A DNA stretch of 64,000 bases from Chromera velia (lineage: Eukaryota > Sar > Chromeraceae): the NCBI GenBank assembly GCA_018398765.1, contig JAHBMJ010003220.1, positions 28,541 through 92,540 of the forward strand, in the 5' to 3' direction. The notes under the pieces are model-generated. The model saw only the letters and a list, made by a program, of their open reading frames with translations, searched no databases and was not told where the DNA came from. The position numbers and the translations under genes were made by a program. Below, piece after piece: positions 49,987-59,691 of the stretch; the stretch's first letter is position 1, and each line of letters opens with the position of its first letter.

Positions 49987-50656
49987 TGAATGTAAGGGGA
50001 TCCGTCAGGAAGCGCAGGAGAATTACGTGCATGATCAGCTTCGTAAAAGTCTCAGTTCGAGGTACTCAGACGATGAACGACGCAAAGCTGCCAAAGCAAT
50101 GTCTATACATAGCTGTACACGATATATATATATATGCAACATTCATGTATATATATATCATGCAACACATTGCAACACATGCACTACAGCGCATGCATGC
50201 ATGCAGCCTACAAAAAGATACAAAAAGTGCATGCATGTTGCAATTAAGATCATGACGTACTGTTGCATGCATGCATGACTGCACAGCTATATATAGTATG
50301 CATGCACATGCGCGTTTCGATCTGTGTGGGAGGGAGTGATGCAAAGACAGCATGATTGATCAGCGCCAGCTCTCACAGTGATGGAATCGATCGTCTGATC
50401 CAGTGGATCAAAAGGAAGGACTGAAGAAGGCAAAGCACAACACCATCACGACAGAGTAAGAAACAGCTGATCATGCAGAAAGAGTGTACATAGACAGAAG
50501 CTGGAATCTTTCTTCAGAAGTCGTCGATCATGCAAGTGTGGACAATTCTTTTTTCATGCACGAAACTTCAACGAGACCTCCACACAGGTATATATCGATA
50601 TATGCATTCGCTGAGAGTGAGACCCGACTGAAGACTGCAAATCAGAAAACATTCCA
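49987..50656. promoter_or_regulatory. Divergent promoter region with TGCATGCA clusters and TATA-like words
   Basis: The 670-base gap between two head-to-head genes. It contains GCATGCATGCATGCAGCC (50192), GCATGCATGCATGACTGC (50265), several TATATATA runs (50122, 50148, 50287), and TATATATCGATATATGCA about 70 bases before the HNH gene start. Confidence 0.5.
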
Positions 50657-51871
50657 ATGACTATGCGAACTTTTGTCTCTCGTATCTTTCGTGGTCGCAG
50701 TCTGTTGCTGAAGAGTCCTCTTCTGCCCTCAGTACAGCGTCATCCACCGCTTGGAGTCGGGTATCCTTTTTATTGGTTTTCAACTCTCCAGCGTTTTTCT
50801 GTTAACAGAACTCAGGAAATCAAGGCAAACGGTTCCCACTCCAGTCAGAACAGCAAGGAAACCGAGTTTGTTGAAATTCCGCTTCGCATCCGCGATAGTG
50901 GATCGAGTGGGTGGAGAGTCTCTAGAGATGGAAGAATCCAAAACAGTCGAGGGACTCTTGTTGGTCCAGACGGAAAAGGACATCTCAGTACCAAGACTGG
51001 CTATTACCGGGTGTGCATCGCAGCGTTTGGGAAACACCAAAATCAGCTGGTTCACCGCCTTGTTGCGTTGACGTTTCTGGCTGAAGAGAAGGAGGCAAAG
51101 AAAACCCAAAGCACATTTTGTGGGATGGAGCTGCACGTGGACCACAAGGACGGTGACAAAAAAAACAACGCAGTTGATAATCTGCAATGGATGACGCCAA
51201 AAGAGCACTCACAGAAAACTGTTGCATCGTTTAGGTCTCGACGGACGACGCTTTCGAGTGCTTTTGCCTTGCATGCAACAAGTCTGACGACGGGTGAGGA
51301 ACGACCTTTTTCCAGTATTTCTGCCTGCGCACGTTTTTTGAAAACCAAAGGAGGCGATCTATCTGTAGCACGTTTCGCCAGCAATCCCTTAGGCGTTACC
51401 ATCAAGAGTTGGAAGGTTAGAATTGACGGGAGCAAGCTTCATTTGTTGCAGAAAGAACATTTCAAACGACTGTTCCTGGTTTGCAACCATGAAGGCCGGT
51501 ATACTTCTGTTTCCAGATGCCGAGAAAAACTTTCAGACATACCTACTTGCATAGAGGTTTCAGACAAAGGAAGAGTTCGGTGGAGAAACGGAAGGATCAC
51601 TCCGGGATATAAGAGGGCGGGGTATTGCTGTGTAACCTTCAAGCAGAAAAAAATCTATGTTCATCGACTTGTTGCCGAGGCCTTTCATCAAGAGCAGAAG
51701 CAGGCTCTTGTGGCCGCGGGGGCAGATGAAACGTCCCTCCAAGTTGACCACAAGGACAGCGACCCCACAAACAACAAGAAAGAAAATCTACAATGGTTGA
51801 CCCCGCTTATGCACGCTAAAGAGACAGCTCGGAGGAGAAAACATATACAAGTTGCATTAATAAATAAATAA
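50657..51871 (+). CDS. Intronless double HNH (NUMOD-type) endonuclease-like protein
   Basis: An intact single-exon 404-residue protein. Module 1: a NUMOD4-like strand (GWRVSRDGRIQNSRG) then HRLVALTFL and LHVDHKDGDKKNNAVDNLQW with H163, the HNH pattern of homing endonucleases. Middle: FALHATSLTTGEERPFSSIS and ACARFLKTKGGDLS resemble the NUMOD1 DNA-binding helix. Module 2: CIEVSDKGRVRWRNG, VHRLVAEAF and LQVDHKDSDPTNNKKENLQW with H365, about 200 residues after H163. Such proteins cut DNA and spread group I introns or act as free-standing nucleases in phages, organelles and some giant viruses. The N-terminal 53 residues (MTMRTFVSRIFRGRSLLLKS at the start) have no Asp or Glu and many Arg, like a mitochondrial or plastid targeting peptide. 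No intron, unlike most neighbours. Stop is followed by AATAAATAAATAAG. It sits about 120 bases from a 3-kb inverted repeat. Confidence 0.85.
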   Translation: MTMRTFVSRIFRGRSLLLKSPLLPSVQRHPPLGVGYPFYWFSTLQRFSVNRTQEIKANGSHSSQNSKETEFVEIPLRIRDSGSSGWRVSRDGRIQNSRGTLVGPDGKGHLSTKTGYYRVCIAAFGKHQNQLVHRLVALTFLAEEKEAKKTQSTFCGMELHVDHKDGDKKNNAVDNLQWMTPKEHSQKTVASFRSRRTTLSSAFALHATSLTTGEERPFSSISACARFLKTKGGDLSVARFASNPLGVTIKSWKVRIDGSKLHLLQKEHFKRLFLVCNHEGRYTSVSRCREKLSDIPTCIEVSDKGRVRWRNGRITPGYKRAGYCCVTFKQKKIYVHRLVAEAFHQEQKQALVAAGADETSLQVDHKDSDPTNNKKENLQWLTPLMHAKETARRRKHIQVALINK

Positions 51872-51994
51872 GCATGCATATCAAATATTTTAATCGTGGT
51901 ATAAAAGCAAAGAGGCTGCACATGCTTTGCACTCTCTTCTCAGACCGTCAATAGGACAGTCACTCCTTTTCTAAACCCTCCCTTTTTGTCTCAA

Positions 51995-53351
51995 CAGAGT
52001 GGACTCCAAAGTAGGACTTAGTGGAATCCAAAGTGACTTTTAAATTTACTATATTCTAGCTTCATTATAAAGTAAAACTAGGTTACTTGAAGCAATCTAG
52101 AGTCTTTTAAAGCATTTAAAATCGTTACTCCTATGCAAATCTGCTTAAATATGCTCAAAAGACTGGTTGATTAGCTAGGGTGCATGGTAGGAAAAATTAC
52201 GATCACCGCGGCACATAGAAGTTAGTGAATGTTACCTGCAAAGAAATACACAGGTACAACACTAGTGGATACGCTTAAAAGCAACGTTTAGCGCCGCCAA
52301 TCAACTACAAAGAATTGTTTCTTTTGCAAGGGAAACAGTGTAGGAAGGAGGGTTTCATAGCTAGGCTGGTCAGACCGGACAGGAGATGGTCAGCAGGGGG
52401 TCGGAGAGAACAAAGCACAGAGACAACATAATTCTTTTTACAAAGAACTCATACTACACGGCACAAAAGCTTGCAAATCGTTCTGCATGTGTCAATGAGA
52501 AACTATGAAAAAGAAGGACAGGTCCGTAGGTAGATCCAGATGTTTAGAGGGAGACCAGTACGGAGTGCCACAAATGAGAAAGGATGAACGAGTAAGCTAG
52601 GAGCACTTACGTTGGGATAGTACGGACCGCTTTCAAGGACTGACACATACGGAGCAAGTGGAAAACATTCAAATGCATGAAAGCTAAGCGATTGTTCTGG
52701 GTGGAAAAATGTTTGGCAGGACTGAGAGCTGTGCAAAGCTTCAGAAGTCTTAGAGGCGGTCAAAAAATGGAGGCTCCAGCAGACTCTCCATCGACCCTCT
52801 CTCAGTGACCTCCCTTGTACGTTTCTATCAAGCTCCTAGCAGAAAAAAGAAGCTAGATGCTAAGCAAATCATCATGCAAAGCGAGAGAGCGAGCCGCGCT
52901 TCCTTAACTGACCTGCAGGTGTCCTCAAGTCTCCGTCCACCAACACCTGCAAACACGGAGGGATAGACGTTCATGCTTTGTGCAGTCAAGGAAACACTTC
53001 TGTCTAGCTTATTCTGCGTGCACAAGGTCCCAAGGAAAAGACCAAGAGCCTAAGAAGCAGCGGGTCCGAACAGGCTGACCTGGGGGTTGACCTCGGGGCT
53101 CCCAAGACTGTGACCTGCAAGGAAAGAGTAAGGAGAGCGATGAGGGCAACAGTACTTTAACACCTAGATAAGGCTGGCAGCCCTTCCCCACTTGAACAAG
53201 AGGAGCAGCAGCAAGCAGGAAGACGTTGAAAGCAAGATCAAGACGGCTGGTGTCCACTGGACCCACCTGCAAGCTCCACTTCATGCCGACCCGAGGTGAC
53301 CCAGCAACTGTTGTTGCAGCCGTCTCCTCCAGAGCCCCGAAAGTACACTCC
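51995..53351. repeat. Inverted repeat, left arm
   Basis: Complement of 53720-55073 with scattered substitutions. Minus-strand ORFs at 52503, 52828 and 53009 have counterparts in the other arm; they carry no known domain. Confidence 0.85.
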
Positions 53352-53719
53352 CGAAAAAAAAGTCAAAACCGAGAAAACGCTCTGTCAGACATCTTCTGAA
53401 ACCATCAGAAGACATCTGACAGACCGCTTTTTGTAACAACATTTCTGTGGGAAAAGTCCGTTTGCTCAGAGGTTCAGAACTCCGCAGTTTTGAACCTGTG
53501 GACCTTCAAGATGGATAAGAGACTTCAGACCCGATTATTGGCCGACAGAGGCAAAGTCGGCTGCGTGCGTCGAAGGAGCAGGGTGCCACCACCCCCTCTG
53601 GCCCCGTGGCGGCACCTCCTGGACCCATGATTAGCCCATGTCTGGACCTGGCGGCGGGGGGGTTTGACTCCCCTGGCCCAAGGTTCAGAAGTGCGGACTT
53701 CTAAACCTGGGGGGGGCGG
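53352..53719. repeat. Spacer of the inverted repeat with three hairpins
   Basis: Contains smaller palindromes: TCTGTCAGACATCTTCTGA with its complement after a 5-base loop (53381-53423, 17 of 19 paired), AGGTTCAGAAC...GTTTTGAACCT (53470-53497), and AGGTTCAGAAGT...ACTTCTAAACCT (53682-53709). The last two share AGGTTCAGAA. A GGCGGCACC/GGCGGCG-rich patch lies between. Confidence 0.75.
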
Positions 53720-55073
53720 GGGTGTACTTTCGGGGCTCTGGAGGAGACGGCTACAACAACAGTTGCTGGGTCACCTCGGGTCGGCATGAAGTGGAGCTTG
53801 CAGGTGGGTCCAGTGGACACCAGCCGTCTTGATCTTGCTTCCAACGTCTTCCTGCTTGCTGCTGCTCCTCTTGTTCAAGTGGGGAAGGGCTGCCAGCTTT
53901 ATCTAGGTGTTAAAGTACTGTTGCCCTCATCGCTCTCCTTACTCTTTCCTTGCAGGTCACAGTCTTGGGAGTCCCGGGGTCAACCCCCAGGTCAGCCTGT
54001 TCGGACCCGCTGCTTCTTAGGCTCTTGGTCTTTTCCTTGGGACCTTGTGCACGCAGAATAAGCTAGACAGAAGTGTTTCCTTGACTGCACAAAGCGTGAA
54101 CGTCTATCCCTCCGTGTTTGCAGGTGTTGGTAGACGGAGACTTGAGGACACCTGCAGGTCAGTTAAGGAAGCGCGGCTCGCTCTCTCGCTTTGCATGATG
54201 ATTTGCTTAGCATCTAGCTTCTTTTTTCTGCTAGGAGCTTGATAGAAACGTACAAAGGAGGTCACTGAGAGAGGGTCGATGGAGAGTCTGCTGGAGCCTC
54301 CATTTTTTGACCGCCTCTAAGACTTCTGAAGCTTTGCACAGCTCTCAGTCCTGCCAAACATTTTTCTACCCAGAACAATCGCTTAGCTTTCATGCATTTG
54401 AATGTCTTCCAATTGCTCCGTATGTGTCAGTCCTTAAAAGCGGTCCATACTATCCCGACGCAAGTGCTCCTTACTCGTTCATCCTTTCTCATTTGTGACA
54501 CTCTGTACTAGCCTCCCTCTAAACATCTGGATCTACCTACGGACCTGTCCTTCTTTTTCACAGTTTCTCATTGACATACGCAGAACGAGTTGCAAGCTTT
54601 TGCGCCCTGTAGGGTGAGTTCTTTATGAATAGCATTATGTTGTCTCTGTGCTCTGTTCTCTCCGACCTCCTGCTGACCGTCTCCTGTCCGGTCTGACCAG
54701 CCTAGCTGTGAAGCCTTCCTTCCTGCACTGTTTCCCTTACAGAAGAAGCAATTCTTTGTAGTTGATTGGCGGCGCTAAATGTTGCCTCTGAGCGTATCCA
54801 TTAGTGTTGTGCCTGTGTATTTCTTTGCAAGTAACATTCATTAACCTCTATGTACCGCGGTGATCGTAATTTTTCCTACCATGCACCCTAGCTAATCAAC
54901 CAGTCTTTTGAGCATATTTAAGCAGATTTGCATAGGAGTAACGATTTTAAATGCTTTAAAAGACTCTAGATTGCTTCAAGTAACCTAGTTTTACTTTATA
55001 ACGAAGCTAGAATATAGTAAATTTAAAAGTCACTTTGGATTCTACTAAGTCCTACTTAAGAGTCCACTCTGTT
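53720..55073. repeat. Inverted repeat, right arm
   Basis: Complement of the left arm. Plus-strand ORFs at 53786, 54045 and 54307 mirror those of the left arm. The outer 170 bases (54900-55073) are A+T-rich. Confidence 0.85.
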
Positions 55074-55084
55074 TCTCCCAGATT

Positions 55085-55750
55085 TTTGGCAGATCTCCAC
55101 TTTACATGCCGATCAGGTCCTCTGCACGGTGACCCTGCCGATCAGATCCTTTGCAGACCCTTCTATACCCTTCACAGACCCCCCTAACTCTGCCGATCAA
55201 ACCCGCCCATCCTGACAACCAGTTTTTCTGTAGACTCCTCCATTCTACGGGCCAGACCCCTCTACTCTTTTGATCAGATCTCCTGCAGACCCCCTCACTC
55301 TGCCGGCCAGACACCCCTACGGTGCTAATCAGATCTCTTGCAGCCCCCCCTCCCCTGCCGATCAAATCCTCTGCAGACCCCCCCACCCTGCTGATTAGAT
55401 CCTTGGCAGATCCCCCCATTCTGCCAGCCAGACCCCTCCACTCTGCCGGCCAGACCCCTCCGGTCTCTTTACAGACCCCCCCACTCTGCTCATCAGACCC
55501 CCCCACCCTTTCAATCAGATCTTCTGCAGACCTACTCACCCTGACGATCAGTTCCCTCCGCCCTCTTTGCAGAACCCCTCGCCCTGCCAATCAGATCCTC
55601 TGTACCCTGGCTGCCAGCCCCCTTCACCCTGCCAATCAGATCCCTCCACCCTGCAGATCAGACCCCTCTTCTCTTCCTGCCAGATCCCCCTACCCTGCAA
55701 ATCATACCCCTTTCCAATCAGATCCCTCCAGCTTGCTAACCAGATCTTCT
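55085..55750. repeat. Degenerate minisatellite, unit about 25-30 bases
   Basis: Some 20 imperfect tandem units of the form CTGCCGATCAGATC, CTCTGCAGACCCCCC, with length variation. ORFs on both strands through it are repeat translations. It begins immediately after the right arm of the inverted repeat. Confidence 0.85.
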
Positions 55751-56694
55751 GCTCCCTTTTGTTTTGCCCAACCCTTTTTTTGTATCCTTTTTTAGACCTA
55801 AAAAAGAGACTTTTTTTCCCGGTGCCTGCAGCTTTGCTACTGTATGTATCGTTTCACGGGTCAGCTCCCTTTTTCCACCCCTCCACCTCCACCGATTTTG
55901 ACGGGTTTCTTTTTTTTTTCAAACTACTCCATGGTTCTGTGCATCCTCGATTTTTTCTTTGTTCTGCCATCCGTCTACCCGTCCTTCTCTTCGTATATCT
56001 TTTTTCTCCTTTTGTCCTGCCGCATTCGGTCCCAGGCCCTCCATTCCTTCCTGTGTCTGTCCATCTATCCATCTGTCCCTCCATCCGTGCCCCTCTCTCC
56101 TCTCCGTTCTTTTCTGTTCGTCCGTCTATTTGCCCTTGTCCCTCTTTTGTGTCCCTCTACCGTTTCCTCCCTTTTTTCCTTCTGTGGTTCTTTCGCTCTG
56201 TGCGACTGCACGTCTCTTCATCTCTTTGTTCATGTTTCTATCCCTCTGCAAGTTGTTCCTCCATCTTGCTATCCTTTCATCCCTCCGTTCCTCTGTCCAT
56301 GTGTCTTTCCGTCCCTTTCTCTCTCTGTGCAGCTGTCCTTCCATGCTCCTTTTATCTATTAGTCCCTCTCTCTTGTCCTCTCTTTCGTATATTGTGTCCC
56401 TCTATCCCTCTGTTCACCTGTCCCTTTCTTGGTCTTTCCCTTCGTTCCATCCGCTTCCGTTTTCTCTTGATCGGTATTCACTATATTCTTTCTGCTACAG
56501 TCTATAAGTTAGCCCCCGTGGTTGCTTTTCTGTCAGAATGAAGAGAAAAGAAAGACGCTCCAGTTTACATACATGTATTCTTTTTCCTCTCTCTCTTTCT
56601 CTTCATGTGTGTGTGTCTCTCTGTCTACGTCTTTCTCTCTACTTTTTTTTCTCTTTCTCTGGAACGAGTGAGTGCTTATTCTCTCCGTCTTTGT

Positions 56695-56733
<39 letters not shown>

Positions 56734-56934
56734 CACATCTATGAACACGCACACCCTCTCTCTCCCAACTTATTTCCCTTTCCCGAAATCCCACTTTCTT
56801 TCCCTCTGTCCATCTGTCGAGACACATCGCTATCAATGCTTATATATGTATCTAGTATATTGACACATGTATATATATGTATATTATATCCTCTCTCCCT
56901 CTGTCCATCTATCTGTCCTTGCAGACGCATCACT
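55751..56934. other. Long pyrimidine-rich tract
   Basis: More than 1 kb in which the plus strand is mostly C and T, with TCCCTCTNTCCNTC-like words and a (CT)n run at 56699-56729. No gene supported; the 324-codon plus-strand ORF from 55567 is of simple composition. Confidence 0.6.
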
Positions 56935-57843
56935 GCTAACAGGAGCTCCTCCGAGGCAGACAAAGACGGAGACTGGATCAAGAGAGGGTGCAACACGAAA
57001 TGTTCATAAGGAATCATTCGTCTCCATAGCAACTTTTCAAGTCATTCTTTCCCTCCTTCCTTCCTTTCTTTCCTTCTTTCTGTTTGTCTGACTGACTGAC
57101 TATGTCTACAGCTCGCCTTCTCGTGCGCCAGGTGACTCTCTAACTGATTGTCAGTGCATTCCTTTGTAAGAATGAAGGTGGCATTTGTGACTTCTTGTCT
57201 CTGTCTCCCTTTTTCTCCTTCTCTCTTCCACTCTGCCTCTCTCTCTCTCTCTGTGTATGTGTGTGTGTGTGTATGTGTGTGTATGTGTGTGTGTGTGTGT
57301 GTGTGTATGTGTGTGTTGCAGTGTATCCGTGTATTTCTCACTCTTTCTTCAGGGCTTGCGTATACCCGCTTTTTGGAAACAGTGGATTCTGGCCTGCGCC
57401 TCGTTGAGTGGATCACAGGTAAGCCGAAGCATCAACGACACAATTCATATGTGCGATTTGTGCTCTGAGTGCTGATTGCAATCAAATCACCCAGGGGTTT
57501 GATCGGTTCTGCTCTTTATCGTCTTTTTCTCTTTTTCCCTCGTTCTTTCTTTCTTTTTTCATTCCTTCCTTCCTTCCTTCCTTTCTTTGTGTCTTTGTCT
57601 CTCTCTCTCTGTCTCTTTCTGTCCGTCCTTCACTGTCTCTCTCTTCAAAGGTGCTACTCTGTGTGTGTGTGTATATGTGTATATATGTATGTATGTATGT
57701 TTGTGTTTGTGCTAGTTTGTGCATGTCTGTCTTACTGTCAACTTGCTTCTTTATGCAAACTGGAGAAAGAGAGAGAGTACGATGACCTCCTACAGCAGAT
57801 AGACGACGCAAGAGAGAGGGCACGCATGCAATTCATTGAGTAG
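56935..57843 (+). CDS. 3' exons of an unresolved plus-strand gene
   Basis: Three exon-like pieces. 56935 onward (acceptor TCCTTGCAG) reads ITANRSSSEADKDGDWIKR. 57353-57418 (acceptor TCTTCAG, donor GTAAGC) reads LAYTRFLETVDSGLRLVEW. The final exon ends LEKEREYDDLLQQIDDARER then ARMQFIE and TAG at 57841-57843. A 20-base microexon at 57117-57136 (CTACAG before, GTGACT after) may join the first two. No family recognised; the C-terminus looks like a short coiled coil. Upstream exons are hidden in the pyrimidine tract or absent. Confidence 0.4.
57235..57315. repeat. Intronic (CT)n(GT)n microsatellite
   Basis: CT repeat then interrupted GT repeat ending close to TTGCAG at 57320. Confidence 0.9.
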
Positions 57844-59691
57844 TCGACAGGGCAACTCATACAAGAAGCAAATGCCCTCACTGCAGCAGCGTTTTGTCAG
57901 TCACCATTCGATTCCCTCTTCACAAAGACAGTTCCACTGCATGCGCGCTTACACTAGTCCAGTTTTGATGTGAAATAGTGATTAAAAATGACTAAGTGCA
58001 CGAAACAATGAAGTGGAATGTAGTCTTATTGTCTTGAAGTGTTGGCATGTCAGCAATCTGTCTTAGACTGGAATAGTTTGTCTCAAGGGCTTCTGCCCAG
58101 AGCTACTGTGTATAGCTTCCTCACTGCAGCCATGTACCGTATACGCTCCTTGCAGTGCGTACCCCTTGAAAGACCCACTCCCTGATCGATGCATGCCGTG
58201 GTGCGCCGCGCATAGAAAGACGCCGGCCCTGGCTGGCAAATGTGAGCATGCATGTATGCATGATGTCGTTCGTAGATCGAGCCGATTATGAAAAGCCGAT
58301 TAAAGTGGCATGCATGCATTTGCATCGTGCATACAATGTTTGATTCAGATGGTCGAACAGTAAGAAGCGACTTATCAGTCTTGTGGAGGACAAGACCCGA
58401 AGCAATACGCACTATGCCCAAAAGCAGCCTACTATTTAACAAGTGTGACAACTTAGTCACAACTAGTCTGATAGTCTCTCTATACAGCAATCTCTGACAG
58501 ACTCTGAAGCTGATCGAATCTCTGCATGATTCTAGCTCTGGTTTTAAATATCATCAGAATTAATTCTAAGATATGTACTGAAATTAAGTGGTAGACAGTT
58601 GCAATAGGGTCTAAAACAAAATGTAAGATAATCATAATTTGAACTAGGAATTAGATCAATGTAAGGGTAAATTTTTTATTGATTGATTGATTGATGGGGA
58701 TGCCTGACCCTAGGTGGAACGCTAGGCTCCCGGGCGGCGTATACATACATAGTCTGTCAGAATAGGAGAGCTAGCATGACAATCAAGCAAAGTTTACTCA
58801 CTCTTCACAACTTGGAGTCTGGAACGCAAGCTTTAAGCAGGCACAAGGGCTGCAAACAAAGAAGAGAGAGAATAATACGGCGGATCAATCGCTAATCGGG
58901 GGACGCTACGGAAAAAGCAGAGTTATAAGATACGTTTATACTACTACATTGGCTAGCCTGAGGCCGATCGCTAAGCCCAGTAGGAGGTCAGATCAAACAC
59001 ACCTGGCGGATGGCTAGGCCTAGGGCTAGGCCGCTACAGTAAGACACTGACTGGACTTAACTCTAGACTTAACTCATAATATTATATGGTTAGGCTCTTC
59101 GTATAGTAGTAATGTCTGTTGTTGGTAATGTCCTGTTTTGTCCGCAACCAGTATCGCATTCAAGTTTAACTTAGAAGGAGAGGTTCCTTGACTTTTCATT
59201 TAATGTTTAACTGAATATTTGACTTCTCTTTTCATTATTTCTCTTCATTTGATTTAAGTTGAGGAGAGGTTCTTCGACCTTTAATTCTTTTATCTCTCTT
59301 CATCAATAACGACTGGGAGCATGCTTGTAGAGAATCGATTTTGAGATGTCTTGAAAGTGAAATAGCGTTCTCAACTGAGGCCTTAAATTTCTTTTCATAT
59401 TTTCAGCCGTAATTCCCTTCAATCCTTTGTTCCGCCCCCAATCCGATTCTTTCCGCAGCTCGGAATCACCAGCCATTCAGCCTGCTCGCTTCCACGTATG
59501 CAGTCCCTCGATGACCCCCTGATCAAAGGCGTGCAGAGCCCTGCAGAATTCATATGCCTCGCCGCCAATCTCACCCCCCCCCAAACCCTCCCCCAGGCAG
59601 ATACTATCCATCACAGGCTCGGGACCATAGGACTTCAGTCTTTGCATAGTACTGGATTTTTGTCTTTTCTGCCTTGAGCTGCTTAAATTTG
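57844..59691. other. TGCATG cluster and AT-rich island between convergent genes
   Basis: No gene seen. 58185-58330 has many TGCATG words (GCATGCATGTATGCATGATG at 58247), as in the divergent promoters. From about 58480 to 59450 the DNA is A+T-rich with GATT repeats (58678-58693) and CTAGGC words. A minus-strand ORF at 59480-59640 is discussed under rejected items. Confidence 0.55.

Larger units (their letters stand above)
51995..55073. mobile_element. Long inverted-repeat element (foldback-type), 3.08 kb
   Basis: Two arms of about 1.36 kb in opposite orientation around a 370-base spacer. Outer ends read CAGAGTGGACTC inward from both sides; inner ends share CTCCAGAGCCCCGAAAGTAC and its complement. 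The symmetry of arm lengths (1357 and 1354) points to one structure, such as a foldback transposon or a non-autonomous element with very long terminal inverted repeats. No transposase is visible. Clear target-site duplications are not seen (flanks TTGTCTCA and TTCTCCCA). Confidence 0.7.

Noticed and set aside
52503-54498. ORFs shared by both arms of the palindrome (for example MTASKTSEALHSSQSC)
   Set aside because: They are conserved only because the arms are near-identical; short, domain-free, and partly truncated in one arm.
55102-55590. 162-codon minus-strand ORF with repeated GGSAEDLI-like units
   Set aside because: The units follow the minisatellite period exactly and shift frame where unit length varies; no flanking gene signals.
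55085-55750. CRISPR-like array
   Set aside because: Units are tandem without unique spacers, degenerate, and in eukaryotic DNA; it is a minisatellite.
55567-56541. 324-codon plus-strand ORF
   Set aside because: Composition (Ser, Pro, Leu, Phe, Cys) is what a pyrimidine tract gives in an open frame; no domain and similar ORFs in the other frames.
59480-59640. Minus-strand frame SICLGEGLGGGEIGGEAYEF as an alternative last exon
   Set aside because: No convincing acceptor precedes it and the in-phase RS exon already supplies a stop upstream at 59692.
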